A DNA stretch of 64,000 nucleotides from Paracidovorax konjaci (GCF_900112675.1 NZ_FOMQ01000008.1:144316-208315); one strand, 5' to 3'; positions 10,391 to 19,920 are shown, counted from the first letter of the stretch. Notes: a model not told the origin generated them from the letters alone. Made by a program: numbers and translations.

Positions 10391-13300
10391 ATGCGCGCCA
10401 TTCCTCTTCCCGCCCACCGCTTCGAACTCACCTCCGCCCAGATGGGGATGTGGCTGGGCACCCGCTTCGCCTCCCGCGACACGAACTTCAACTTGGCCGA
10501 GGCGATCGACATCCGCGGCCCCTTCTCACCGGACCGGTTCCTGCAGGCCCTGCAGTCCCTGTGCCGCGAGGCCGACACCATCCGCCTGCGCGTGGCCGAC
10601 ACGCCCGAGGGCCCCCGGCAATGGATCGATCCCGAGTTCTCCGGCAGCGTGCCCGTGCTCGACTTCCGCGGCGAGGCCGACCCCGAGGCCGCGGCCGAGC
10701 AATGGATGGCGCAGGACTGCGCACGCCAGGTGGACGTCGTGCAAGGCCCGCTGTGGTTCAGCGCCCTGCTCCAGCTGGGCCCGGAACGCCATATCTGGTA
10801 CCAGCGCGGCCACCACTTCGCATTCGACGGCTTCGCGGGCGTCGTGCTCGCGCGCCGTGCGGCCGACCTCTACACCGCCCTGGTGGAGGGCACGCCCCCG
10901 CCCGCGGCGTCCGAGCTGGCCCCGCTGTCCGCGCTGATCGACGAAGACCGGGCCTACCGCGGCTCCGAGCGCGCGCGCCGCGACCGCGAATACTGGATGG
11001 AGCGGTTCCAGGACCGCCCCGCGCCCCTGAGCCTGGCCGACCGGCGCAGCGCGAACGTGGGCGGCCTGCTGCGCAGCACGGCCCACTGGCCCGCCGCGCA
11101 GGTGGCCGCGGCGCGCGGCACGGCACAGCAGCATGGCGGCACCTTTCCGCAGTTCCTGATCGCGGCGACCGCAGCCTACCTCTACCGCATGACGGGGGTA
11201 TCGGACCTCGTGATCGGCGTGCCCGTGACCGCGCGCTACAACGACCGCATGCGGCGCGCGCCGGGCATGGTCGCCAACGCGCTGCCCCTTCGGCTCGCGA
11301 TGCGGCCCGATCTGCTCTTCATCGACCTGCTGCGCGAGGTCGGGCGGCAGATGCGCCAGGTCCTGCGGCACCAGGCCTACCGCTACGAGCACCTGCGCGA
11401 GGACCTGGAGCTGCTGGCCAACAACCAGCAGCTGTTCACCACGGTGATCAACGTGGAGCCCTTCGACTACGACCTGCGCTTCGGGGATTGCCCGGCCGCC
11501 TTCCGCAACCTCACCAACGGCACCGCGCAGGATCTGGGCATCTTCATGTACGAATGCGGGAACGGCCAGGACCTGCAGATCGACTTCGACGCCAACCCCG
11601 CGCTCTACACCGGCCCCGAACTGGCGGCCCACCAGCGCAGGCTCCTGGGCCTGCTGGACAGGCTGGCCCACGAGCCGGCGCAGGCCATCGGCCGGCTGGA
11701 CGTGCTGCCACCGCACGAACGCCAGACGCTCCTGAGCGGCTGGAACGACACGGCGCACGCCCAGCCCGAGGCCCACCTCGCGCAACTGATCGACGAGGGA
11801 CTCTCGCGCGATGCCGGAGCGGTGGCTCTGCGCTTCGAGGGCCGCTCCATGACGCGGGCCGAACTCGACCTGCGCGCCGCGGCCTGGGCCCGCCGGCTCA
11901 CTGCGATGGGCGCGGGTCCGAAACGCATCGTCGCGCTCGCGATCCCGCGGTCGCTGGAACTCGTGGTGGCGCTGGTCGCGGTGCTGCGCAGCGGCGCGGC
12001 CTATCTGCCGATCGATCCGGACTTCCCCCCGGACCGGCTGGCCTTCATGCTCGAAGACGCACAGCCCGTGTGCCTCATGACCTGCGGCGAACTGTCGGAG
12101 CGCTTCGATGCACGCATCCCCCGTTTCATCACCGACGGCCCGGAGGCCGAAGGCGTCGCGGAGGCCCCGCTCCGCACCGGCCTGCAGCCGTCACACCCGG
12201 CCTACGTCATCTACACCTCGGGCTCCACGGGCCAGCCCAAGGGCGTGGTGGTGCCGCATTCCGCCATCGCGAACCGGCTGCGCTGGATGCAGGCCGAATA
12301 CGCGTTGCAGGCCGACGACCGCGTGCTCCAGAAGACCCCTTCGAGCTTCGATGTGTCGGTCTGGGAATTCTTCTGGCCGCTGATCTCGGGGGCCACCCTC
12401 GTGGTCGCCCGGCCTGGCGGCCACCGCGATACCGGCTACCTGGCCGGCCTCATCGCGCAGGAAGCGGTGACCACCGTGCATTTCGTGCCTTCCATGCTCG
12501 ACGTGTTCCTGCGCGACCCGGCGGCGGCGGCGTGCACCACGCTGCGCCGCGTGATCTGCAGCGGCGAAGCCCTGCCCGCCCCGCTGGCCGCGCAGTTCCA
12601 CCAGACCTTCGATTGCGGGCTGCACAACCTCTACGGCCCCACCGAGGCGGCCGTGGACGTCACCGCCTGGGCATGCGGGCCGCAGGACGGCGCGGGCCTG
12701 GCGCGCATCCCGATCGGGCGCCCCATCTGGAACACCCAGATGTACGTGCTGGACCCGGGCCTGCAGCCGTTGCCGGTCGGCGTCACGGGCGAGCTGTACA
12801 TCGCGGGCGACGGCCTGGCGCGGGGCTACCTGAACCGCCCCGTGCTCACGGCCGAGCGCTTCATCGCCAACCCGCACGGCCCGGCGGGCAGCCGCATGTA
12901 CCGCACGGGCGACCTCGCGCGCTGGCGCGCCGACGGCAGCCTGGACTTCCTCGGGCGGTCCGACCACCAGGTGAAGATCCGCGGCCTTCGGATCGAGCCG
13001 GGCGAGATCGAGGCCACGCTGCTGCGCCACCCCGCCGTGCTGCAGGCGGCCGTGGTGGTGCACGAGGATGCCCATGCCGGCAAGCTCCTCGTGGCGTACT
13101 ACGTGCCCGCCGATGGAGCGCCGCTGGACAGCTTCGCGCTGAAGGCCCATGTGGCGCAGCACGTGCCCGACTACATGGTGCCCTCGGCATTCGTCGCGCT
13201 CGATTCTCTGCCGCTGGGCCCGACCGGCAAGCTGGACCGCCGCGCGCTGCCGGCGCCCCTCGCGCCCACGGCCCGCAATACCTACACCGCGCCGCGCTCG

Positions 13301-14716
13301 GCGGCGGAGCAGACGCTGGCCGAGCTGTGGGCGCGCGCGCTCAAGGTCGAGCAGGTCGGCATCCATGACAACTTCTTCGAACTGGGCGGGCACTCGCTCA
13401 TGGCGATCCAGCTCGGCATGCAGGTGCGCGAGCGCCTGCACCCGGAGTTCCCGCCGGCCGAGCTGTACAACCGTCCCACCATCGCCGAGCTGGCCGCGTG
13501 GATCGAGAACAACGGCGGCGAGCGCCCGCCCGTGGACCTGCAGGCCGAAACCGTGCTGCCCGACCACATCCGCGGGCGCGAAGGGGCCGCGCCGCCGGTC
13601 ACGGCGCAACGCGTGTTTCTCACCGGGGCCAGCGGCTTCGTCGGCAGCTACCTGCTGGCCACCCTGCTGCGCGAGACCACCGCGTCCGTGGTCTGCCACG
13701 TGCGTGCGGCCGACGAGGCCGCAGGCGCGCGGAAGATCCGGCGCGCGCTGGAAGAGCGCCACCTGGCGGACGCCTGGGACGGCGCCCGCGTGGAGGTCGT
13801 CACCGGCGACCTGGGCGCGCCGCAGCTCGGCGTCACCGACGAGGCCATGCAGCGCATCTGCGGCGAATGCGATGCCATCTACCACTGCGCGGCGCAGGTG
13901 GACTACCTGCACCCTTACGAGAGCCTCAAGCCCTCCAACGTGGACAGCGTGGTCACGCTGCTGGAATGGACCCAGCGCGGGCGCCCGAAAGTGATGCACT
14001 ACGTCTCCACGCTCGGCGTGATCGGGCTCGACCCCGAAACCCCGGTGGTGACCGAGCAGGCGCCCCTCGCCACGCCCGCCGGCCTGGTGGGCGGCTACGC
14101 GCAGAGCAAGTGGGTGGCCGACCGCCTGGCCCGCGCGGCCCAGGCACGCGGCCTGCCGGTGGCGATCTACCGGCTCGGATCGATCACCGGCGACAACGTG
14201 CATGCGGCCTGCAACCAGGCGGACGTGTTCTGGCGCGTGGCGCAGCTGTATGTCGATCTGGAGATGTATCCCGATCTGGACCTGCCGCTCAACCTCACCC
14301 CGGTGGACGACGTGGCGCGCGCCGTCGTGCGGCTGTCGAGGCAGCAGGAATCGTGGGGCCGGATCTTCCACCTGCTCGGCTCAGAGCCGCTGCACGTGGG
14401 GGATGTGCGCGATGTCTTCCAGCAGATCGGCCGGCCGCTGCAACCGACGGACCTGGATACCTGGCTGCACCACGCCCACATGCGGCTGGCGATGACGCAG
14501 GACCAGGATCTGGCGGCCCTGCTCGCCATCCTGGGCGCCTACGACACCGATGCCGTACCGCCCATCCTCTGCGGAGCCGCCACCCAGGCCCGGCTGCAGG
14601 CGCTGGGAGCGCCGATCCAGTCGGTGGACCGGCAACTGCTGCGGCGCTATTTCGAGAACCTCGGCTTCGGGGTCACCGAAACGGCGGGGCAACGGCCCGC
14701 CGCAGCCCTGGCCTGA
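10391..14716 (+). CDS. single-module NRPS: C-A-PCP-reductase, predicted serine-activating
   Basis: A 1441-residue cytoplasmic assembly line. The condensation domain (about residues 5-440) has the active-site HHFAFDG near 141. The adenylation domain (about 463-955) has YTSGSTGQPKG, FDVSVWEFFWPL (652), HFVPSML, ICSGEALP and LYGPTEAAVDV. Read on the EntF scaffold, the pocket is D-V-W-H-I-S-L-V-D plus the core lysine, a serine-type code. The carrier protein has LGGHSL with the phosphopantetheine Ser near 998. A thioester reductase follows from about 1074, with TGASGFVGSYL and YAQSK. A lone module opening with a C domain suggests N-acylation of serine, then reductive release as aldehyde or alcohol. 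The product is inferred. ATG 10391 was chosen for its GGAG six bases upstream; ATG 10370 is also in frame but lacks a clear ribosome site. Confidence 0.9.
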   Translation: MRAIPLPAHRFELTSAQMGMWLGTRFASRDTNFNLAEAIDIRGPFSPDRFLQALQSLCREADTIRLRVADTPEGPRQWIDPEFSGSVPVLDFRGEADPEAAAEQWMAQDCARQVDVVQGPLWFSALLQLGPERHIWYQRGHHFAFDGFAGVVLARRAADLYTALVEGTPPPAASELAPLSALIDEDRAYRGSERARRDREYWMERFQDRPAPLSLADRRSANVGGLLRSTAHWPAAQVAAARGTAQQHGGTFPQFLIAATAAYLYRMTGVSDLVIGVPVTARYNDRMRRAPGMVANALPLRLAMRPDLLFIDLLREVGRQMRQVLRHQAYRYEHLREDLELLANNQQLFTTVINVEPFDYDLRFGDCPAAFRNLTNGTAQDLGIFMYECGNGQDLQIDFDANPALYTGPELAAHQRRLLGLLDRLAHEPAQAIGRLDVLPPHERQTLLSGWNDTAHAQPEAHLAQLIDEGLSRDAGAVALRFEGRSMTRAELDLRAAAWARRLTAMGAGPKRIVALAIPRSLELVVALVAVLRSGAAYLPIDPDFPPDRLAFMLEDAQPVCLMTCGELSERFDARIPRFITDGPEAEGVAEAPLRTGLQPSHPAYVIYTSGSTGQPKGVVVPHSAIANRLRWMQAEYALQADDRVLQKTPSSFDVSVWEFFWPLISGATLVVARPGGHRDTGYLAGLIAQEAVTTVHFVPSMLDVFLRDPAAAACTTLRRVICSGEALPAPLAAQFHQTFDCGLHNLYGPTEAAVDVTAWACGPQDGAGLARIPIGRPIWNTQMYVLDPGLQPLPVGVTGELYIAGDGLARGYLNRPVLTAERFIANPHGPAGSRMYRTGDLARWRADGSLDFLGRSDHQVKIRGLRIEPGEIEATLLRHPAVLQAAVVVHEDAHAGKLLVAYYVPADGAPLDSFALKAHVAQHVPDYMVPSAFVALDSLPLGPTGKLDRRALPAPLAPTARNTYTAPRSAAEQTLAELWARALKVEQVGIHDNFFELGGHSLMAIQLGMQVRERLHPEFPPAELYNRPTIAELAAWIENNGGERPPVDLQAETVLPDHIRGREGAAPPVTAQRVFLTGASGFVGSYLLATLLRETTASVVCHVRAADEAAGARKIRRALEERHLADAWDGARVEVVTGDLGAPQLGVTDEAMQRICGECDAIYHCAAQVDYLHPYESLKPSNVDSVVTLLEWTQRGRPKVMHYVSTLGVIGLDPETPVVTEQAPLATPAGLVGGYAQSKWVADRLARAAQARGLPVAIYRLGSITGDNVHAACNQADVFWRVAQLYVDLEMYPDLDLPLNLTPVDDVARAVVRLSRQQESWGRIFHLLGSEPLHVGDVRDVFQQIGRPLQPTDLDTWLHHAHMRLAMTQDQDLAALLAILGAYDTDAVPPILCGAATQARLQALGAPIQSVDRQLLRRYFENLGFGVTETAGQRPAAALA

Positions 14717-14730
14717 CGCGCGGGACCGCC

Positions 14731-16068
14731 ATGGCGCGCTACCTCCTCGCCGCCACGGCCCTGCCCGGGCACGTGCTGCCGGTCCTGGCCGTGGCGCGGT
14801 ACCTCGTGGGACTGGGACACGAGGTGCGGGTCCACACCGGAAGCCTGTTCCGCGCCCGGGCCGAGGCCACGGGAGCATCCTTCACCCCGCTGCTGCCCGG
14901 CATCGACCACGATTACCGCGAACTCGACCAGCGCTTTCCGCAGCGGCTGCGGCTGCCGCCCGGTCCCGCACGGATCGCGTTCGGCCTGCGGCACTTCTTC
15001 GCCGATGCCATGGCGCTGCAATGCGAGGGCCTGCAGCGCATCCTGGACGGCGGTTTCGACGCCGATGCGATCGTCACCGACACGATGTTCTGCGGCTCCC
15101 TGCCCCTGCTGCTCGGCGAGCGCAGCGCGCGGCCCGCCATCGTGGCCCTGGGCATCAGCGCCCTGGCGCTCTCCAGCACCGACACCGCCATGTTCGGATC
15201 GGGCCTGCCGCCCCCCGCCACCGCATTGCAGCGCCAGCAATACCAGGCACTGCAGGCCACGGTCCGGCGCACGGTGTTCGGCGACGTGCAGCGGCATTTC
15301 GACCACGTGCTCGCGCAGTTGGGGCGCCCCGCGCTGCCGGGGTTCTTCGCCGACGCCATGTTCACCCTGCCGGACCTGTATCTGCAGCTCACCGCGCAAG
15401 CCTTCGAGTACCCGCGCAGCGACCTGCCGGCCACGGTGCGCTTCGTGGGCCCGCTGCTGGCGCCGCCCTCCCGGGACTTCGAGCCGCCCCCGTGGTGGCA
15501 CACGCTGGACGATGGCCGCACCGTGGTGCTGGTCACGCAGGGCACGCTGGCCAACGAGAACCCGCGCCACCTGATCGTGCCCACGCTGCAGGCCCTGGCC
15601 GGGATGCCGCACCTGCACGTGATCGCCACCACCGGAGGCCCCGTTCCGCCCGAGGTCTCCGCCGCCGCGCCCGCGAATGCCCGCGTCGTCGATTTCCTGC
15701 CCTACGACCGGCTGCTGCCGAAGGTGCATGTGCTGGTCACCAATGGCGGGTACGGCTCCGTCAACCACGCCCTGAGCCTCGGCATCCCGATGGCCGTGGC
15801 CGGCAGCACGGAAGAAAAGCCCGAGATCGCGGCCCGTGTCGCCTGGAGCGGCGCGGGCATCAACCTCAAGACGGGGCAGCCCGGCAGCCGCGCGATCGCC
15901 GAGGCGGTCCACCAGCTGCTGGGCAACCCTTCGTACCGCCAGCGTGCCCGGGCGCTGCAGGAGGCCTTCGCGGGCTCCGACGCGCTGGCAGCGATCGCCC
16001 AGGCCCTGCACGGCCTCCAACCGGCTCCGCGGCATTCCCCGCCGACCGTGCCCGCCCTTTGCGCATGA
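14731..16068 (+). CDS. GT1/MGT-type glycosyltransferase
   Basis: A 445-residue GT-B fold enzyme expected to move a sugar from a nucleotide sugar to a small acceptor. The N-terminus (YLLAATALPGHVLPVLAVAR) matches the acceptor-side Rossmann motif of natural-product glycosyltransferases. The C-terminal donor signature is present as VTNGGYGSVNHALSLGIPM followed by EEKPEIAARV. The usual His of the HGG motif is Asn here, as in a subset of MGT enzymes. It starts 14 bp after the NRPS stop, so it is in the same operon. The obvious acceptor is the hydroxyl or reduced end of the NRPS product. No sugar-nucleotide biosynthesis genes are linked, so a common cellular donor is likely. Confidence 0.88.
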   Translation: MARYLLAATALPGHVLPVLAVARYLVGLGHEVRVHTGSLFRARAEATGASFTPLLPGIDHDYRELDQRFPQRLRLPPGPARIAFGLRHFFADAMALQCEGLQRILDGGFDADAIVTDTMFCGSLPLLLGERSARPAIVALGISALALSSTDTAMFGSGLPPPATALQRQQYQALQATVRRTVFGDVQRHFDHVLAQLGRPALPGFFADAMFTLPDLYLQLTAQAFEYPRSDLPATVRFVGPLLAPPSRDFEPPPWWHTLDDGRTVVLVTQGTLANENPRHLIVPTLQALAGMPHLHVIATTGGPVPPEVSAAAPANARVVDFLPYDRLLPKVHVLVTNGGYGSVNHALSLGIPMAVAGSTEEKPEIAARVAWSGAGINLKTGQPGSRAIAEAVHQLLGNPSYRQRARALQEAFAGSDALAAIAQALHGLQPAPRHSPPTVPALCA

Positions 16069-16096
16069 ACCGAACCACTCCCTGGAGAACCTTCCC

Positions 16097-16303
16097 ATGA
16101 CCCACCCCCTCGACGACACCACCGGCCTCTTCCTGGTGCTGGACAACGCGCGCGAAGAATCGTCGCTGTGGCCCCATTTCGTGGACGTGCCTTCGGGCTG
16201 GACCGTCGCGTTCGGCGCGGCCGGTGCCGAGGAATGCCGTGCGTTCATCGCGGCGCGCCCGCCCGCTGCCGCCGGCATGCCGCAGGCGTTCGCCGCGGCC
16301 TGA
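16097..16303 (+). CDS. MbtH-like NRPS chaperone, degenerate C-terminus
   Basis: A 68-residue protein with the front half of the MbtH signature: FLVLDNAREESSLWP, then VPSGW with the usual spacing. MbtH proteins bind and activate adenylation domains, so the partner is very probably the NRPS two genes upstream. The family's closing motif (Trp-Thr-Asp-x-Arg-Pro) is absent and replaced by an Ala/Pro-rich end (RPPAAAGMPQAFAAA). The third conserved tryptophan is therefore missing. A frameshift or drift is possible. It lies 28 bp after the glycosyltransferase, and the start follows CCTGGAGAAC, a good ribosome site. Confidence 0.8.
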   Translation: MTHPLDDTTGLFLVLDNAREESSLWPHFVDVPSGWTVAFGAAGAEECRAFIAARPPAAAGMPQAFAAA

Positions 16304-16351
16304 AGCGCGGCTCCTGCCCGGGCACGGGCAACGCAGGTGCGCTGCAGAATT

Positions 16352-16369
16352 CAAACAAACGTTTGATTG
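16352..16369. promoter_or_regulatory. palindromic operator candidate for the TetR-type regulator
   Basis: CAAACAAACGTTTGATTG is an 18-bp palindrome with 16 of 18 positions symmetric, centred on AACGTT. It ends 21 bp before the TetR-family start codon. This is the usual place for an autoregulatory site, and the regulator heads the efflux genes. Binding is inferred. Confidence 0.6.
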
Positions 16370-16390
16370 ATTGTGATGTAATCCGCGGCC

Positions 16391-17191
16391 ATGTCCGCAC
16401 GCCGATCGCGCTCCGCCGCCCCCCGCCCGCCCACGGAATCGCCCGCCCGCGACGGCGGTGGCGAGCCCGCCTCCGCGCGGGACCGCCTGCACTCCGCCGC
16501 ACTGCGGCTGTTCTCCGAGCAGGGCTACGCCAAGACTTCGATCCGCGCCATCGCCACGGCCGCGCAGGCCAACGTGGCGGCGGTGAGCTATTACTTCGGC
16601 GACAAGGCCTCGCTCTACAGCGCCGTCTTCACCGAGCCCATCTGGGACCGGGAATCGCTCAGCTCCGCCTTCACGGAGCCCGGCGTTCCGCTGCACGAAG
16701 CGCTGCGGCGCTATTTCCATGCCGCGCTCGCGCCCCTCAGCCACGGCGAGCTGGCCCGCCAGAGCGTGCGGCTGCACATCCGCGAGATGCTGGAGCCCAC
16801 GGGCCAGTGGGAGCGCGGGCTCGACAAGGACGTGCGCCAGCCCCACGAAGCGCTCGTGCGCCTGCTGTGCCAGCGCATGGGCACGGCCACCGCGGACCTG
16901 GCCATCCACCGGCTGGCGCTCACCCTCTCCAGCCTGGCGTTCCAGCTGTGGGGCCACCGCGACGACATCGAGGCGCTCAAGCCCGAACTGCTGGCCAGCG
17001 CCGAGGCCGTCGAACTCTGGGCCGACCGCATGGTGGACTACGCGATGGCCATGATCGCCGCCGAGGAGATCTGGCGGCGCAGCGCAGTTCCCGCCCAGCG
17101 CCCCAAGCCCCGCGCATCCCGGCCCGCCGCCGCGGCCGCCGCCCCCTCCGTTCCCCGTTCACCGGTCCGCCGAAAGACGCCGAAACCATGA
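16391..17191 (+). CDS. TetR/AcrR-family regulator with CerR-like C-terminal domain
   Basis: A 266-residue transcriptional repressor candidate. An N-terminal Ala/Pro/Arg-rich leader of about 35 residues precedes the DNA-binding domain: ARDRLHSAALRLFSEQGY, then TSIRAIATAAQANVAAVSYY (recognition helix) and FGDKASLYSAVF. The ligand domain resembles the DUF1956/CerR type. Its stop overlaps the start of the outer-membrane channel gene (ATGA), so regulator and pump are co-translated, which predicts autoregulation together with the pump. The ligand is plausibly the NRPS product. The tail (RPAAAAAAPSVPRSPVRRK) is low complexity. Confidence 0.9.
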   Translation: MSARRSRSAAPRPPTESPARDGGGEPASARDRLHSAALRLFSEQGYAKTSIRAIATAAQANVAAVSYYFGDKASLYSAVFTEPIWDRESLSSAFTEPGVPLHEALRRYFHAALAPLSHGELARQSVRLHIREMLEPTGQWERGLDKDVRQPHEALVRLLCQRMGTATADLAIHRLALTLSSLAFQLWGHRDDIEALKPELLASAEAVELWADRMVDYAMAMIAAEEIWRRSAVPAQRPKPRASRPAAAAAAPSVPRSPVRRKTPKP

Positions 17192-18618
17192 CGCTGACCT
17201 CCCCTCCCGTGCCACGCCGCCTCCTTTGCGCCGCCGCACTGCTGGCACTGGCCGGCTGCGCGGCCCGCGCGCCCGCGCCGCGCGTCGATGCGCCCACGCC
17301 CGCTGCCTGGCAGGCCCCATTGCCCCACCAGGGCCGCGTCGAGGACATCGCGCACTGGTGGGAGCGCCTGGGCGACCCGCTGCTGGTGGACCTGATCGCG
17401 GCCGCGCAGGACGTCGCCCCGGGCGTGGCACAGGCCCGCTCGCGCGTGGCCCAGGCCCGCGCCACGCAGGTGGCGGCCCGGTCGGCGCTGCTGCCGTCGC
17501 TCGGCGCCCAGGGCGACGCGACCCGCGGCACCAACCAGCAGGCCGGCGGCCTGGCGACCACGGTGCAGGGCACCCTGCAGACGAGCTGGGAAGTGGACCT
17601 TTTCGGGGGCAACGCCGCAGCCGACGAGGCTGCGCGGCAGCGCCTGGCGGGTGCGCAGGCCCAGTGGCACGAGGCCCGCGTCTCGGTGGCCGCGGAAGTG
17701 GCCACGCAGTACGACAGCTGGCGCCAGTGCCTGCGCCTGGCGGAAGTGGCCGAGTCCGACTCCCGCTCCCGCGCGGAGAGCGCGCGCCTGTCGGAAGCCA
17801 GCGAGCGCGCCGGCTTCACGGCCCCGGCCACGCGCGCCCTGGCGCAGGCCAGCAACGCCGAAGGCCGCGTGCGCGCCGAGCAGCAACGCATGGCCTGCGA
17901 CATCGACCTCAAGGGCCTGGTCGCCCTCACCGGATTGCCGGAACCCGACCTGCGCGCACGCGCCGCCGCTGCGGCCACCGCGGCGGCCCAGCCCGTGCCG
18001 GATGCGCTTTTCGCCGTCGACCAGTTGCCGGCCCGCGTGCTGGCGCAGCGCCCCGACGTGTATGCCGCTGAACGCGAGGTGGCCGCCGCCAGCGCCGATG
18101 TGGGCAATGCGCGTACGCAGCGCCTGCCGCGCCTGACCCTGGCGGGCTCCGTCGGCCGCGCCTGGGGCAGCACCGGCGGCACCAGCCTGTCCACCAACAC
18201 CTGGTCCATCGGGCCGCTCGGGGTGAGCCTGCCGATCTTCGATGCGGGACGGCGCGCGGCCCAGGTCGATGCCGCAGAGGCACGCTACGAGGAAGCCGCG
18301 CAGCTCTACCGCGCCAACGTGCGCCGGGCCGTGAGCGAGGTCGAGCAGTCGCTGGTCCGCCTGGCCAGCACCTCCGCGCGCAGTGCCGACGCGCAGCGCG
18401 CGGTCGAGGGCTACCGCGCCTCATTCGCCGCCACCGAAGCGCGCTGGCGCGGCGGCCTCGCGAGCCTCGTGGAGCTGGAGGACGTGCGCCGCTCGACCCT
18501 CAACGCGGAGACCTCGCTCATCACGCTGCGGCAGGAGCGCATGGCCGCCTGGGTCGGCCTCTACCGCGCCGCGGGCGGCGGCTGGGAGCCACCGCTGCAG
18601 TCGGCGGCGGCTCCGTAG
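17188..18618 (+). CDS. RND efflux outer-membrane lipoprotein (NodT/OprM family)
   Basis: A 476-residue TolC-type channel, the outer-membrane exit of a tripartite pump. The signal peptide ends in a lipobox (LLALAGC), so the protein is lipid-anchored. Two repeated coiled-coil/beta units are seen; the second begins RVLAQRPDVYAAEREVAAAS, a hallmark of the family, and ends VSLPIFDAGRR. The length matches OprM/NodT proteins (460-490). It overlaps the TetR stop by four bases, and the membrane fusion protein follows after 105 bp. Here the channel precedes the other pump parts, whereas it is often last. Confidence 0.93.
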   Translation: MTLTSPPVPRRLLCAAALLALAGCAARAPAPRVDAPTPAAWQAPLPHQGRVEDIAHWWERLGDPLLVDLIAAAQDVAPGVAQARSRVAQARATQVAARSALLPSLGAQGDATRGTNQQAGGLATTVQGTLQTSWEVDLFGGNAAADEAARQRLAGAQAQWHEARVSVAAEVATQYDSWRQCLRLAEVAESDSRSRAESARLSEASERAGFTAPATRALAQASNAEGRVRAEQQRMACDIDLKGLVALTGLPEPDLRARAAAAATAAAQPVPDALFAVDQLPARVLAQRPDVYAAEREVAAASADVGNARTQRLPRLTLAGSVGRAWGSTGGTSLSTNTWSIGPLGVSLPIFDAGRRAAQVDAAEARYEEAAQLYRANVRRAVSEVEQSLVRLASTSARSADAQRAVEGYRASFAATEARWRGGLASLVELEDVRRSTLNAETSLITLRQERMAAWVGLYRAAGGGWEPPLQSAAAP

Positions 18619-18723
18619 GCCCGCTCCGGCCGGCCACCGGCTGCACCGTTCGCGGCCGGCCCCTCCTCCTTCGCACCCTTTACCTCCGAAACCGTTTTTT
18701 TCGACCGCAACCACGGACTTCCT

Positions 18724-19920
18724 ATGCTGCGACTGCGTTCCCGCCCCTTCCTGCTGGCCCTGGCGGCCGCCTGCCTCATCGCCGCCGCCGGCGGCACCGC
18801 CCTGCTTTTCGCGCCCGGCGCCTCGCACGCCGAAGGCGCCAAGGACGGCAAGGGCGCCGCTGCGGCCGCGCCGCGGCCGGCGCTCACCGTCACGACCACT
18901 ACGCCGCGGCGCGAATCGCTCGCCGCCCGCCTGCCTGCCAACGGCAACGTCGCCGCGTGGCAGGAGGCGAGCATCGGCGCCGAGAGCAACGGCCTGCGCC
19001 TGACCGAGGTGCGCGTGAACGTGGGCGACACGGTGCGCGCGGGCCAGGTGCTCGCCGTCTTCTCCGCCGACACGGTGCAGGCCGAGGCCGCGCAGAGCCG
19101 CGCCAGCCTGCTCGAAGCCCGTGCCGGTGCCGCCGAGGCGGCCGCCAACGCCGAGCGCGCGCGCACGCTGCAGGCCTCGGGCGCGCTCAGCCAGCAGCAG
19201 ATCCAGCAATACACCACCGCCAGCGAAACCGCCGCCGCGCGCGTCGAGGCCGCGCAGGCGGCGCTCTCCGCGCAGCAGCTGCGCCTCAAGCACACCCAGG
19301 TGCTTGCCCCCGACAGCGGCGTCATCTCGGCACGCACCGCCACGGTGGGTGCCGTCGTGGGCGCGGGCACGGAGCTGTTCCGCATGGTGCGCAAGGGCCG
19401 CCTCGAATGGCGCGCCGAAGTCACTTCCAGCGACCTGCCGCGCGTGCAGCCCGGCACCCGTGCGCGCATCACCGCCGCGAGCGGCGCCGAGGTGGAGGGC
19501 ACCGTGCGCGTGGTGGCCCCCACGGTGGACCCGCAGACCCGCAACGCCCTGGTCTATGTGGACCTGCCCGCGCACCCGGACATCCGGGCGGGCATGTTCG
19601 CGCGCGGCGACTTCCTGCTGGCGCAGCGCGACATCCTCACCGTGCCGCAATCGGCCGTGGTGGTGCGCGACGGCTTCAGCACGGTGTTCGAGGTCGGCGA
19701 CGGCGGGCGCGTGGCGATGCGCCAGGTCAAGACCGGCCAGCGCACGGGCGACCGCGTGGAGGTGCTCTCGGGCCTGCAGGAGCGCTCCGTGATCGTGGAG
19801 CGCGGCGGCGCCTTCCTCAACGACGGCGACACCGTGCGCGTGGAGGCCGCCGCGGCTCCGAAACCAGTGCCATCCAGCCCCCATGCCGCCGGATCCACTG
19901 CAAAGAGTGCTATCAAATAA
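18724..19920 (+). CDS. RND efflux periplasmic adaptor (membrane fusion protein)
   Basis: A 398-residue HlyD/AcrA-type adaptor that links pump and channel. An N-terminal signal or anchor is seen (FLLALAAACLIAAAGGTALL), then the lipoyl half VGDTVRAGQVLAVF near residue 100. A short coiled coil (about 115-195, rich in Ala/Glu/Gln), the second lipoyl half and a beta-barrel follow (VVAPTVDPQTRNALVYVDL). The final residues (PHAAGSTAKSAIK) come from a copy of the dispersed repeat, and the stop codon lies inside it. The true ancestral end is thus probably around residue 380. The RND pump gene follows 63 bp later. Confidence 0.92.
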   Translation: MLRLRSRPFLLALAAACLIAAAGGTALLFAPGASHAEGAKDGKGAAAAAPRPALTVTTTTPRRESLAARLPANGNVAAWQEASIGAESNGLRLTEVRVNVGDTVRAGQVLAVFSADTVQAEAAQSRASLLEARAGAAEAAANAERARTLQASGALSQQQIQQYTTASETAAARVEAAQAALSAQQLRLKHTQVLAPDSGVISARTATVGAVVGAGTELFRMVRKGRLEWRAEVTSSDLPRVQPGTRARITAASGAEVEGTVRVVAPTVDPQTRNALVYVDLPAHPDIRAGMFARGDFLLAQRDILTVPQSAVVVRDGFSTVFEVGDGGRVAMRQVKTGQRTGDRVEVLSGLQERSVIVERGGAFLNDGDTVRVEAAAAPKPVPSSPHAAGSTAKSAIK

